This document shows positions 18,458 through 29,318 of a stretch of DNA of 64,000 nucleotides, one piece after another. The stretch covers positions 7,282 to 71,281 of the forward strand of contig CAYZVJ010000002.1 of the NCBI GenBank assembly GCA_964481765.1, written 5' to 3'. The position numbers and the translations under genes are program-made. Position 1 is the first letter of the stretch. Every line of letters starts with the position of its first letter. The notes beneath the pieces are model-generated. The model ran no database searches and had not been told where the DNA came from. It saw only the letters and a list, made by a program, of their open reading frames with translations. The stretch is from G020353115 sp964481765. GTDB lineage: Bacteria; Bacteroidota; Bacteroidia; Bacteroidales; VadinHA17.

Positions 18458-19000
18458 ATTATGGTTGTTGTTTTCGGAGTCCAGCTCATGGCTCAGGGAC
18501 AACCGTTTGAGAAAGGAGACAAAACAATTAATCTGGGGATTGGGATTGGCTCAGCATTATATTCCGGTAGATATTACAAGATGAGTATTCCACCCATATC
18601 CCTTTCCTATGAACAGGGTATTACCAATAAGTTAGGCATCGGGTATGTCGGTGTTGGTGGATATTTCGGGATCAGCGGATCGAAATGGGAGGCCGACATT
18701 GCAGGTGATAAATATGGATGGAAATATACGTACATCGTTCTCGGTGCTCGTGGAGCCTATCATTTTGACCTGGTCGACAACCTGGATATCTATGCAGGTC
18801 TAATCCTCGGAGTCAATATTGTAAGCAGCAAAGAGTTCGGTGACTTCCCGACCGGGATCACTGTAAGTGAACAGAGTACAGGAGTGGCTCATTCCGAATT
18901 CGCCGGAATACGGTGGTTTTTTAAGCCAAATTTTGCCTTAATGGCGGAACTTGGATACGGCATAAGCTATCTCACTATTGGAGCATCTTTCAAATTTTAA
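18458..19000 (+). CDS. Outer-membrane beta-barrel protein, 5' end in gap
   Basis: 181 codons from the gap to the TAA at 18998. The first residues IMVVVFGVQLMAQGQPF are the end of a signal peptide with cleavage after AQG or MAQ. The rest alternates aromatic and glycine-rich strands (INLGIGIGSALYSG, LGIGYVGVGGYFGI, YGISYLTIGASFKF) and ends in Phe, as barrels recognised by BAM do. It is a small 8-strand-type barrel of unknown function. It is followed by a terminator, so it ends the transcript starting near 17 kb. Confidence 0.7.
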   Translation: MMVVVFGVQLMAQGQPFEKGDKTINLGIGIGSALYSGRYYKMSIPPISLSYEQGITNKLGIGYVGVGGYFGISGSKWEADIAGDKYGWKYTYIVLGARGAYHFDLVDNLDIYAGLILGVNIVSSKEFGDFPTGITVSEQSTGVAHSEFAGIRWFFKPNFALMAELGYGISYLTIGASFKF

Positions 19001-19022
19001 CGGATGACGTTCATTAAAAGCC

Positions 19023-19055
19023 AGACCTCGCAACCTGTTTGCGGGGTCTTTTTTT
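19023..19055 (+). terminator. Rho-independent terminator
   Basis: AGACCTCGCAA pairs with TTGCGGGGTCT (11 bp including one G-T pair) around a 5-nt loop, followed by a run of seven T. It lies 22 bp after the barrel gene stop. Confidence 0.85.
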
Positions 19056-19211
19056 AATCCGGAATGAGATAAGATATCGCTCACATCTTGAATTGCCACT
19101 ATTTTGTTACTTTTATTGCTAATCCGGGAAGCCGGTTCCATCCTCCTTTGAAAACATGGAGAGGTTTTTGCTTTACGGAATGAAAGAAATCTTTTGATAC
19201 CGTTTACGCCC

Positions 19212-21458
19212 ATGACATTCTCCAGATCAGTCCATTCATTTCCACTGACTATCCTGTTTCTTGGAATCTTTATTTCCAGCGGCTTTTCTCAGGTTGTTTT
19301 CAAACAGAATATTCGCGGGACTGTTGTGGATAAAGCATCACAATTCCCGTTGTCTGGTGTGAATGTCATCCTTATTGGTTCAGATTCCCAACATGGCACC
19401 ATTACAAATGACCAGGGGGAGTTTCGCTTTGAAGGAATCGTTATCGGAAGATACGATCTTCAGGTGAGCTATGTTGGATACAATACAGTAACCACTCCGG
19501 GAATGGAACTCACCTCTGCCAAGGAGATGGTGCTGGAGATAGAGATGGAAGAGAAAGTATTAACCCTGGATGAAGTGACAGTAAAGGCTTACTCGAGGAA
19601 AGACCGCCCCATTAATGAAATGGCAACAGTAAGTGCACGGTCTTTTACAGTGGAAGAGACAAACCGGTATCCCGGAAGCTATGGAGATCCTGCTCGAATG
19701 GCTGCCAATTACGCAGGGGTTATGACAGCCAGGGATAACAGGAATGACATCGTGATCCGTGGCAATTCGTCCATTGGCCTGCTCTGGCGTCTTGATGGCA
19801 TTGAGATCCCGAATCCAAATCATTTCGGTGCTTCCGGAACGACCGGTGGTCCCATTTCAATCCTGAACAACAACCTGTTAACCAATTCCGATTTTTATAC
19901 CGGTGCATTCCCAGCTGAATACGGGAATGCGCTCGCCGGAGTATTTGACCTTAAAATGCGCTTCGGGAATAATGAAAAACGGGAACACTGGGGCCAGGTT
20001 GGATGGAACGGTTTAGAATTCGGAACAGAAGGGCCCTTTTCAAAAAATTCAAAAGCTTCCTATCTTTTCAGTTATCGATACTCGATTGTCTCGATTATTG
20101 AAAAACTCGGGGTTAATCTGGAAGAAGCAGCAGAGTACCAGGACCTGACACTAAAAATCAATCTGCCCAATACCAGGGCCGGCAGCTTTTCCGTCATCGG
20201 AATGGGCGGACTGAGTCACATTGATATATGGGATTCCGATAAGGATCAGTCCGACTGGTCATTTGATAATTCAGGAGAAGATCTTACCAATGGATCAGAT
20301 ATCGGGGTGATTGGCCTTACACACACCTGCTTCATTAAACATAAAACGCGGTTAAAAACCACCGCTTCGGTAATGGGTTCCCGTGTTGAAACCAGGATTG
20401 ACACATTTACCGTGAGCAACCCCGACCCGTTTATCTGGGCTGGAGAGCAATCATCAGAAACGAAATACTCCTTTACCTCCCAGCTTACCCGGAAGATCAA
20501 TGCCAGAAATACACTGGTTCTTGGAGGAATGTACGATATCTACCAGACCAGCTTTGCCGATAGTCAATATTATCACGGAAACTACCGGTTGGATACCGAT
20601 GCAGAGGGTAACCTGTCGTTGATCAGGGCTTTTACCCAATGGCAGCATAAATTTACGGATCATCTCTCTTCATCCATGGGTGTACATTACCAATACCTTA
20701 CCTTTAACGGGTCCTGGTCTCTTGAACCAAGAGTGGGTATTACATGGGAGTTCATTACAAATCAATCGATCAACCTGGGTTACGGATTGCACAGTCAGAT
20801 TCAGCCCCGTTTATTCTATTTCGTGTTGACTCCCCAATCCGATGGAAGCTATGTACAATCCAACCGGAACCTCGGAATGTCGAAAAGCCATCAAGTTATT
20901 CTTGGATACGATTACCTGCTGAATGAAAACCTTAGACTGAAGATAGAAACCTACTACCAGAAATTGTTTACTATTCCTGTTCAGCCAAAAAATCCCGCTT
21001 ACTCCCTCCTGAATACCGGAGCAGAATATTTTATCGAAAGGCAGGATAGCCTGGTTAATAAGGGTACCGGTGAAAATTACGGGATTGAATTGACATTCGA
21101 ACGGTTCCTGAGCAACAACTATTATTTCCTCATTACAGCATCCTTGTTCAGTTCCACCTATGAGGGTTATGATGGAATAAAAAGAAACAGTGCTTTTAAT
21201 GGCAACTATGTTTTCAATGCCATTGGTGGCTATGAGCTGGTTTTCCCAAACCGGAAAGATATTGCTTTTAATTTCGGACTGAAAGTAACCTGGGCCGGCG
21301 GTGTTCCCTATGTCCCCTATGATGTTGAAGAGACGGTACGATTGGGGGAAATTGTCCTGGATTGGGACCGGGCTTTTGAACCCCGGCGTGACGATTATAT
21401 CAGGGCAAGCCTTCGATTGGGTATTAAGCGGAACAGACCAAAATTCGACATGGAAACG
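19212..21458 (+). CDS. TonB-dependent receptor with carboxypeptidase-regulatory-like N-terminal domain, 3' end in gap
   Basis: 749 residues from ATG 19212; a TTG six codons upstream is an alternative. A signal peptide (FPLTILFLGIFISSGFSQ) is followed by a CarboxypepD_reg-like beta-sandwich (IRGTVVDKASQFPLSGVNV to SYVGYNT). A plug domain then shows ARMAANYAGVMTARDNRNDI and IRGNSS with WRLDGIEIPNPNHFG, and many barrel strands follow. It is an outer-membrane uptake or export-coupled receptor. There is no SusD partner next to it, so it is not a SusC pair. Its placement within the lipid cluster suggests transport of a related compound or cobalamin, but the substrate is unknown. Confidence 0.85.
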
Positions 21459-21558
21459 NNNNNNNNNNNNNNNNNNNNNNNNNNNNNNNNNNNNNNNNNN
21501 NNNNNNNNNNNNNNNNNNNNNNNNNNNNNNNNNNNNNNNNNNNNNNNNNNNNNNNNNN
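21459..21558. other. True assembly gap (100 N)
   Basis: Unique flanks. The gap hides the end of the TonB-dependent receptor and most of the next small gene. Confidence 0.9.
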
Positions 21559-21696
21559 GTTCTGGTTCTAATCCAACTTTTTAGTGGACTTAAAGTAATC
21601 AGGATCTCATTCAGAAGCCACAAGAGGTTCGGTATAGCCCTGGCCACCGGTGCAATTGTTCATGGCTTACTGGCCCTGTATTATAATTTCTTCTAA
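21559..21696 (+). CDS. C-terminal fragment of an unknown small membrane protein
   Basis: 45 codons in a different frame from the receptor upstream of the gap, ending at TAA 21694. The residues include RSHKRFGIALATGAIV and then a hydrophobic HGLLALYYNFF end, with a preceding hydrophobic VLVLIQLFSG, so a short two-helix membrane protein tail is likely. The receptor frame also stays open briefly after the gap (to 21584), but that reading gives no recognisable receptor end. No family is recognised. Confidence 0.4.
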   Translation, partial: VLVLIQLFSGLKVIRISFRSHKRFGIALATGAIVHGLLALYYNFF

Positions 21697-21717
21697 TCAT
21701 TATTAAACCCTATTACC

Positions 21718-22332
21718 ATGAAAAAATTCTATTTAGTTATTGGAGCTATCCTGCTCTTATCTCTTTCATTGCAAGCACAGAAAATAAAAATTGAATCGGG
21801 CGATTTTGACTTTCTGAAAGGAGAGACAATCGTCAAACTTGAATACGATTACAGTGATATGTCTGTTGGTAAATTTGACCGGGAAGAAGATTATGTCAAT
21901 AAAAAAGTTGATGACTACAATAAAAAATATCCGGGAACCGGCAGGGGAGACCAATGGAAGGAAGCATGGATTGGAGACCGGAAATCACGGTTTGAGCCAA
22001 AGTTTGAAGAGTTATTGAACAATTATCTGAAGCCAAAGGGGATCTCTATTGCTCCGGAACATACGGATGCGGCTTATACCATGATCCTAAAAACAACATT
22101 CACTGAACCGGGTTTCAATGTTTATGTAACCAAAAAGCCAGCAATAATTAATGTAGAGGCAATCTTTGTAGAAACTGCAAATCCTGAAAACGTTTTGGGC
22201 ATCATTTCTTCAGAAAAGAATCCTGGCAGGACCTTCGGGGATGCTGATTTTGATACCGGTATACGGATCGCTGAAGCGTATGCCAAATGCGGTAAGGAAC
22301 TGGGCGCTTTTCTTGTAAAGAAAGTCCTTTAA
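21718..22332 (+). CDS. Secreted protein of unknown function
   Basis: 204 residues. A signal peptide (MKKFYLVIGAILLLSLSLQA, cleaved near QAQ) is followed by a mature domain rich in charged residues (FDREEDYVNKKVDDYNKKYP). A second half resembles a small alpha/beta domain (TDAAYTMILKTTFTEPGFNV) with a final helix IAEAYAKCGKELGAF. The pattern of a bait-like lipid or metal binding domain is only a guess; no named family was recognised. It starts 21 bp after the membrane-protein fragment. A hairpin follows its stop. Confidence 0.65.
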   Translation: MKKFYLVIGAILLLSLSLQAQKIKIESGDFDFLKGETIVKLEYDYSDMSVGKFDREEDYVNKKVDDYNKKYPGTGRGDQWKEAWIGDRKSRFEPKFEELLNNYLKPKGISIAPEHTDAAYTMILKTTFTEPGFNVYVTKKPAIINVEAIFVETANPENVLGIISSEKNPGRTFGDADFDTGIRIAEAYAKCGKELGAFLVKKVL

Positions 22333-22399
22333 TTGGTTTGGGAATTGCCGGTCCATCGGTGAACCGGTATCCCTTTTTCAACCTTGCTATTAATTCACT

Positions 22400-22424
22400 G
22401 CTGCCGGATTTTCAGTCCGGCAGC
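22400..22424 (+). terminator. Stem-loop after the secreted protein gene
   Basis: GCTGCCGGA and TCCGGCAGC form a perfect 9-bp stem around a 7-nt loop. The following tract (CTGTTATTTTA) is only moderately T-rich, so it may terminate weakly or stabilise the transcript end. Confidence 0.5.
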
Positions 22425-22515
22425 CTGTTATTTTATAGCACGATGACGGATCTTATACCCAACAGCCCCTGTCCCAATAAAAATTAGAAAAAGTGAATAA
22501 TATCACTTAGCTCTC

Positions 22516-23853
22516 ATGAAGATCCTGTTAATCAATCCACCTCGTTCACCGCAGAATCAGATCCTTGAATCCGCTCCCGAGGAGGCAAAACCATTCATTC
22601 ACAGGAAGCTCATTGGACCACCGCTGGGTTTACTGACCATCGCAGCTGCAACAAAAGATCATGATGTCAGGATTTTTGATATGAAAGGAGAGTATGACCT
22701 CGATCCCGCGACACCTCCACTACCGGATTTAACCCTTCAACTACTCCGTGAGCATAATCCTGACATCGTAGGTATAACCGTCATCACATCGGAATTCAAC
22801 TTCTCCATTGAAATATTCAGAACCGTCAAACAATATGATCCCTCCATTTTAACGGTTGCAGGAGGACTGCATACCACACTCTGTCCTGAAGATTTCACGG
22901 ATCGGGCAATCGATATTGTCTGTCCCGGGCAAGCGGGTGATACATTTCGAAAGGTGGTTGAAAACCGGGAGAAGGCCTTTCCATTCCAGAAAATCCCCGG
23001 AATATTTATCAACTCACCAGATGGATTAACCAGGACACCCGGTCATACGCCATTATGGGATGCAGCCGGAAGGGATTTTCTGATGCCTGACCGCAGCCTT
23101 CTGAACCGCTGGAGATCAACTTACAGGGTAGGGAAAAACATCGAACCGTCGACTTACCTTTTTACATCACAAGGTTGTCCTTATGAATGCACTTTCTGCT
23201 CCATCTGGTGCGAGTTCAAACAGAAATTCTACCAGCGGGATCTGGAAAGTATCATCTCGGAATTGAAACTGATCGATTATTCAATTGTCCGGTTTGCAGA
23301 TGCCAACACTATTGTGAATGTTGATTTTATTAACCGGCTGTTTGACCGTATTCAGGAAGAAGGTATTGAAAAAGAGTTCATCATGGATGTCCGTGCTGAT
23401 ACAGCAGTAAAATACCCCTGGCTTATTGAGAAACTTGCCAGAACGGGATTAAAAGTGGTTATCTGTGGATTCGAATCATTCCGGGATGAAGAACTTGCAT
23501 ATTACAAAAAAAAGTTGCCTGCCGGTATCATTGAAGAAGCCATTCGTGTTTTTCACCAAAACGGAGTCCTGCTGCGTGGTAATTACGTTATTCCGGGTTA
23601 CTATAATCGCGATGATTTCAAGGCCCTGGCTGATTATGCTGATTCACACCGGGTGAGTTATGCAGGATATACCATTCTGACTCCAATGCCGGGTACACCA
23701 CTATACCGGGAAATGAAAGAGGAAATCATCGATCATGACCTTGCCAAATACAATTTTTTCAACTGCGTAACAACAACCCGGTTGCCGATTGATGAGTTTC
23801 ACTACGAGGTTGGAAAACTCTGGTTGATAAAAAAGGGAAAAGATGTGATATGA
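22516..23853 (+). CDS. B12-binding radical SAM protein
   Basis: 445 residues. The B12-like N-terminus starts MKILLINPPRSPQNQ and has DIVGITVITSEFNFSIE and VAGGLHTTLCPEDF. The radical SAM core has TSQGCPYECTFCSIWCEF (CxxxCxxC) and the strand motifs FADANTIVNV and CGFESFRDEEL. It differs from the 15256/17067/38384 group and is nearer to general BchE-like methyltransferases and cyclases. It stands alone between a stem-loop and the convergent acyltransferase gene (82 bp to 23936). Substrate unknown. Confidence 0.83.
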   Translation: MKILLINPPRSPQNQILESAPEEAKPFIHRKLIGPPLGLLTIAAATKDHDVRIFDMKGEYDLDPATPPLPDLTLQLLREHNPDIVGITVITSEFNFSIEIFRTVKQYDPSILTVAGGLHTTLCPEDFTDRAIDIVCPGQAGDTFRKVVENREKAFPFQKIPGIFINSPDGLTRTPGHTPLWDAAGRDFLMPDRSLLNRWRSTYRVGKNIEPSTYLFTSQGCPYECTFCSIWCEFKQKFYQRDLESIISELKLIDYSIVRFADANTIVNVDFINRLFDRIQEEGIEKEFIMDVRADTAVKYPWLIEKLARTGLKVVICGFESFRDEELAYYKKKLPAGIIEEAIRVFHQNGVLLRGNYVIPGYYNRDDFKALADYADSHRVSYAGYTILTPMPGTPLYREMKEEIIDHDLAKYNFFNCVTTTRLPIDEFHYEVGKLWLIKKGKDVI

Positions 23854-23935
23854 TGTTCTTGGGATCTTAATTTTTCACGATACGCAATCAGGCGATCCTC
23901 TATGTACACTACCATTGGATTCCGGCATTCATCCA

Positions 23936-25270
23936 TCACCTCTGAAAAGAGGATGAATGACATTCCTCTTTCAGTTGCTCATATTCCTTCGTAAGATATT
24001 GCCTCACCTGTTTTGCCCGTTTGGAATAGTTCTCACCAAAATTACTGTCTGTGATTTTTATCCGGGGAAATATTTTCTGAATAATAGAATAGCTTTTTCC
24101 CCAAAATTCATCCTTTTTCAGTACTTCATCCGTTCCACAAAAAAGGATGGGGAGAATATCCATTTCCAGTTTTTCGGCGATATAAAAAGCACCCCGGTGA
24201 AAACGCTGGATTTTTTTGGACCTGGAGCGGGTCCCCTCCGGAAAAACGATGATGGAATATCCCTTTTCAACCCTTCCCCTGAGCTTTTCAAAAACCCGGT
24301 CAATACCAGCAGAAACATTGTAGAAATCAGCAAGCTTGGAAATGTGACCAAAAATGGGGGAGTTGTAAACCCAATCATTCGTCAGGATAATTGCCTTGGG
24401 GCATAATCGAAACATAAGCGTTGTATCGATCAGGGATTGATGATTAGAAATAAGTACAGCCGGCTTTATAAATTTTTCTTGCGTTTCATTGATTAGCCTG
24501 GCCCTCATGGGGATAATCCATATGAAAAACCGTGAGTAATACATCACCATATAGTGAAAAATCAATTTCCTGTGTTCAATGTCCAAAAACAGGAGCGCGT
24601 ACACCAGCAATCCGAATAATCCCAGTAATCCGCTTCCTAGCACCAGAATAAAATAAGTCCATAAGGTTTGAATGATCTGAAGGAATGTCAGCGGCTTCGC
24701 CCCTCTTTCAATCCGTTTACTAAAAAGTCTCTCATAAGCAATCCTTTGAAAATAAACAGTATATAAAAGCATGCTGGCGACACCTGTTAAGGCAAGACCG
24801 ATAAACCTGCCTGTCCTGTTATCTGTGATTGCAAGGAGCAAAAATCCGGCAACCAGGAGAACCAGGCAGGCGAGCTGAAAACAAGCAGATGAAGACCATT
24901 TTATTCCTCTCCCTCCATGATGAAAGGAAAACAATACCGTTGTTCCCAGGAACAAATTCAATCCGTATATCAAGATCCAGGGAACGGATACATCTCTTCC
25001 AATTCCAAAGAAGAAACCGATACCCGCAGTAACGATAAACGCAAGGAGGCTGCTTAGAAATGCTATGGTCGTCAGTTCAAAATTCCTGAAAATAAGGTAG
25101 AGAACAATCAACACAGCAAGAGCAACAACGATGGATACCGTTCCGGGACTTGTACCCATGATAAAAAAACATACGCTTTCCTGGTTGATCAGATAGAAGA
25201 AAAAAAACATCAGTCCGGGCAACACAATCCAGGAAAGAATGTACATTATCTTTTTCAATCCCGAATTCAT
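23936..25270 (-). CDS. Multi-pass membrane protein with C-terminal PlsC-type acyltransferase domain
   Basis: 444 residues. The first about 250 hold at least seven hydrophobic segments, including ILSWIVLPGLMFFFFYLI and IVVALAVLIVLYLIF. The C-terminal domain has both acyltransferase signatures: VLISNHQSLIDTTLM (HxxxxD) and IIVFPEGTRSRSK. It would acylate a lysophospholipid-like acceptor at the inner membrane. The start at ATG 25270 overlaps the upstream methyltransferase stop (ATGA), so the two are coupled. The fusion of a polytopic domain to PlsC is not the usual single-helix plsC gene; the membrane part may interact with the MMPL exporter encoded just upstream. Confidence 0.8.
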   Translation of the reverse strand: MNSGLKKIMYILSWIVLPGLMFFFFYLINQESVCFFIMGTSPGTVSIVVALAVLIVLYLIFRNFELTTIAFLSSLLAFIVTAGIGFFFGIGRDVSVPWILIYGLNLFLGTTVLFSFHHGGRGIKWSSSACFQLACLVLLVAGFLLLAITDNRTGRFIGLALTGVASMLLYTVYFQRIAYERLFSKRIERGAKPLTFLQIIQTLWTYFILVLGSGLLGLFGLLVYALLFLDIEHRKLIFHYMVMYYSRFFIWIIPMRARLINETQEKFIKPAVLISNHQSLIDTTLMFRLCPKAIILTNDWVYNSPIFGHISKLADFYNVSAGIDRVFEKLRGRVEKGYSIIVFPEGTRSRSKKIQRFHRGAFYIAEKLEMDILPILFCGTDEVLKKDEFWGKSYSIIQKIFPRIKITDSNFGENYSKRAKQVRQYLTKEYEQLKEECHSSSFQR

Positions 25271-28200
25271 GATGTTGTTCGTTTGGCGATATAGATTAAA
25301 TTTGATGTATACCGTGTATTATCAATCACTTCAACTGTGAATTTCTGTTTCGCTAAAATGTTGGTCAGCCCGGTTCTTGTTGGAAAGAACAGGTCTCGTT
25401 TTTCATCCAGGGTCTTATTAAATGCCAACCGTGTGGAAAAAAATTCAGATAGCCTGGTTAAAAAATGTCTTGATTTCAATTCCGCATCACCTTCCCGGAT
25501 GATAACCCTGCCTTCGGGTGCAAGCTTTTCGGCACACCGATGGATCAGTTTTTCCTGCATATCATAGGGCATATAGTGCAACACATCGCTCAGAATAAAG
25601 GCGTTGCTTTCCGGTAGATCTATCTCATTAATATTTCCATGAGTAAATACAATCCGGTTGCTTTTTGCCTGACAATGATTGGCAACCGCAATTTTTTCCC
25701 CGTCATAATCAATACCTGTTAATGTACGACCGGGAGTAAGGATACTCAACATGTAAGTCATGGACCCATAACCACATCCGATATCAGTTATGGCACCCTC
25801 TCCCGGCAGCAATTCATGAAACAAGGTGTAATCCTTCTCCAGGCGAATTTTAACTTTCATATACCATTCAAGCACAGGTCCTTTAAAAATATAATTTTTT
25901 ATGANNNNNNNNNNNNNNNNNNNNNNNNNNNNNNNNNNNNNNNNNNNNNNNNNNNNNNNNNNNNNNNNNNNNNNNNNNNNNNNNNNNNNNNNNNNNNNNN
26001 NNNNTTAACTTTCATATACCATTCAAGCACAGGTCCTTTAAAAATATAATTTTTTATGAGGCCCCTCCTGAGAATATCCGGGGCTCTTAACCTGCCTGTG
26101 AACTGTTTAAACTGGATTCTTATTTGTTCATTGATCTCCCTGACCTCCACTGAAACCTGAGCATTCCCGTACTCCCCTGCCAGTGATATTGGTTCTGCAT
26201 GAGCTATTCTGATTTTATCCGGTAATAAGAAGGAAGCTCTTCCATCAAAACAGGCACTGGCCCTGAAAAAAAACATGGGAATAACACTCATCCCGGTCAG
26301 TCTGGCAAGATGAATCAGTTTTTCATCAACCCGTGGATAAGGATCAGTTGAACGGCCAGGCAATGGAACAGTATAAACAACAGATATGGCGTTATTGTTT
26401 TCGTTATCGTGATTCCCGTCCGGAAAGAAATGGTTAAATAACCTCCTTGGGATTCCGAAAAACAGATCAAACCGCTTTCCTCCCTGTTGGTTTTCGGGCT
26501 CATAGATCACCACCCTTCTATTCACCGCATGAAGAACCAGTTGACTCCAAACCGGTTCAGCAGTGAATGCATAAATGCCAGGGGCCAACGGTATACCTGA
26601 AAAGAGAAGGTTCTTTCTTCTTGAGAATCCTACGGAAAAAAGTATTCCTTTCGAACAACAATGGATAAGCTCAACTAACAACCTGTATCGTCTATTCCTG
26701 CCCACAGGCAGAACATAGATCGGGATAACCAGCAAAACGAAAACACCATGGAACACGGTCAATATCAGTATTCTGTAAAATGATACAATCGCCTCTACAA
26801 ATGTAATCGGGTATAATTTTTCGGTGCTTCTGCGGGATATAAGCCACCGAAACAAGATGGGTTGAACGGTAAATGAGATGATAATAACGCTGATAATTCC
26901 CACGACAGATACCGCAGCTATGGATTTCAAAGCAGGATGTTTTGCAAACAGTAAAACCCCGATCCCAACGACAGTTGTTGTTGCAGATAAAAGAATGGAT
27001 GTTTTATAGGAATTGAAATTTTGATAACCGAATTTATACTCCTGCAACAACCCACGCATAATGAAGAGAGAGTAATCAATTCCAAGACCAAAAACAAAGG
27101 TTGAAATGATGATGTTAAAGATGGTGAACTGAATGCCCATCATACCCATGATACCCAGTGTCCATAACCAGCTTAACAGGATGGGTATAAAACCGATTGT
27201 AGCTAACTCTATCCTGCCAAAATAGAGAAGAAGGAAAGAGAACACCAAACTCATTGAAACGATAAGAAGAAACTTGAAATTCGATTTCAGCACTTCAATC
27301 AGCTTGTCTGTTATAAAGGATTTATCAAAAATAATGACTTCATCATCCCCGAAACGGGAAAAAATCAGATCTCGCTGTTCCCTGTCAATTTTAAGCTGGT
27401 TAGCGATGTAAACTTCATCTTCAGATTCGGAGATCCAATCCTTAAAAACCGCCAGATCCAGTTTCAAAAACTCTTTCCCGGAAATTGGCCGGTAGTCCCG
27501 ATCGATCATGCTCCTGATACCATCAAAAGCACTCTCTTTAAAATGGTATTGAGATCCGGCAGAAACCAGATCAGATAACAATGTTTCTTTCTTGCCCCCA
27601 GACCAGTATTGTTTCCACCGTTCAATCCTCTTTTCCTGTATCGAGTCGGAGACAAAAAATGAACTTATAGATAAGTAATTACTGACTATATTCTCCTGTT
27701 TTAACTTCTTAAATTCAGGCAATAGTTTTTCATTGCTGCACAATGCTTCATTGAAATCTTTTCCTCTTGTCACAATATAGGTTGAATTCAGGGTCAGGTC
27801 GGTAAGTTGACTTAAATTGACTTCGGCTGTTGTTAATTCATCAGACATATAGTTCATTGCATACATATTCCCCTCAAATCCAACCTTTCGAAAGAAAAAG
27901 AGAGAAAGAAATGAAATAAAAAAAACCGCACCGATGACATACCTGTTTTTATCAAATGGTATTGCAGATATTTTCTGAATCAGCCCCACGTGTAGTTTAC
28001 TATCATTTCCAGGTTCTTTTTTAATGAAGTGAGGCAGTACCAGTAAAGAAAACAGGGAAGCGATAAATACACTGAATGCTGCAAAAAGTCCAAGATCCTT
28101 AAGTACATCGGATGCAATCAACAAGAGGCAAAGAAATGCAGATCCGGTGGTTAGACTGCTCATCAGCACGGGTGAAGCGATATCATCAAGCACTTTTTCA

Positions 28201-29273
28201 ACCGATCGAACGTGCTTGAAATGGGTAAAGAAGTGCAGACCATAATCAATGGTTATTCCAAGCAATACTGATCCGATTGCCAGAGAGATCGCTGAAACGC
28301 CATGTGAGACAAAGGAAAGGATAGAAAGCGAGAGGATTGCCCCAAAGATTGCCGGAAGAAAAATAACAAAAAAGAGTACAAATCGCCTGAAAAAAAGACC
28401 AATCAATAACAGGATTAAGATAACAGCAATGCTAATGGTTACCGCTATGTCCTTTTTTATTCGGTTGGCATTGCCAACAGCAACGGCAACACCACCATAA
28501 TATTCAGCTGTCACATCTCCCATCTTATCTTCCAGCAGACCAATCTGCTCATCAATGGTCTGAATCAAATGCTTATTCATTTTTGATTCGCTGGATGGAT
28601 GTGCAGGAGTGATAAAAATAAACAGGTGTTTCAGGTTGCTGGTAAAAAAATGATCCTCATGCATTACAAAATTTTCTGCAACCTGAAATTCTTCCAATTT
28701 GGCAAGTGCAAGGGGTGTAAAACTAAGCGGATCGAGCACAATAAATTTTTTAAATATTGAGCTCGCCGGGGAGACAAGTGTCCTGTAATTTCTTTTTACA
28801 CCCTGATGTATTGATTCCTCCCGGATCAGGCTATCGATCACCAGATAATCCACTTCATCCAGAAATAGCGGCAAGTGTTTGTGTATGAAATCGTAGATTT
28901 CCAATACCTGTTCTTCACCTGCCGATACCAATACCTCTGTGGTATAATCAGGATAGAGGGTTTGTTTTATAGAATCCGCCAGGATATCGGCAAATTCGAT
29001 CAAACGTTCCGGAGCAATATTCCTTCCCGAATCCGCTGGCGATACGGTAATGACCAACTTGTCGATGAAGTCAAACTTACGGTATACCTTACCAACCCGA
29101 TCCAGTTGTTTATCTTTGGGCATAATCCGGGTGATATCCTCTTCAAAAGAGAGCCCTAAAATGAAGAAGCCGGAAACAACAAACAGGATGAGAAAGATCA
29201 GGCTCAGAAAGATCTTCCTGTTCCTGAAAAAATGAAAAGAATTAACAAAAAACCGGGTCATAAAATTACCCAT
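25267..29273 (-). CDS. Trifunctional MMPL exporter/lysophospholipid acyltransferase-like/SAM methyltransferase (gap collapsed)
   Basis: The Ns at 25905-26004 lie between identical 55-bp copies. Removing 25905-26059 joins the frames exactly, giving about 1283 residues from ATG 29273. Residues 1 to about 815 are an MMPL/RND pump with two membrane blocks and the motifs LLGITIDYGLHFF and FGLGIDYSLFIM. About 830-1070 is acyltransferase-like but lacks a visible HxxxxD. About 1075-1283 is a class I methyltransferase (ITDIGCGYGSM, SDVLHYMPYD). This three-domain architecture is known in Bacteroidota flexirubin-type loci. It likely exports and modifies the polyene lipid. Without collapsing the gap it would be mis-annotated as two genes. 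Confidence 0.82.
25850..26059. repeat. Assembly artefact: 55-bp identical copies flanking 100 N
   Basis: 25850-25904 equals 26005-26059, separated by 100 N. Collapsing it fuses the MMPL/acyltransferase-like reading frame with the methyltransferase frame without a frameshift. Confidence 0.93.
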
Positions 29274-29318
29274 ATCATCATCTGTATAGATCAATAGTTG
29301 GAAACCAGCATCACCCGA

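Noticed and set aside
18332..19000. A single gene across the 18356 gap starting inside the radical SAM gene
   Set aside because: The first residues are out of frame with the radical SAM protein, and the start is not real; only the part after the gap (barrel protein) is supported.
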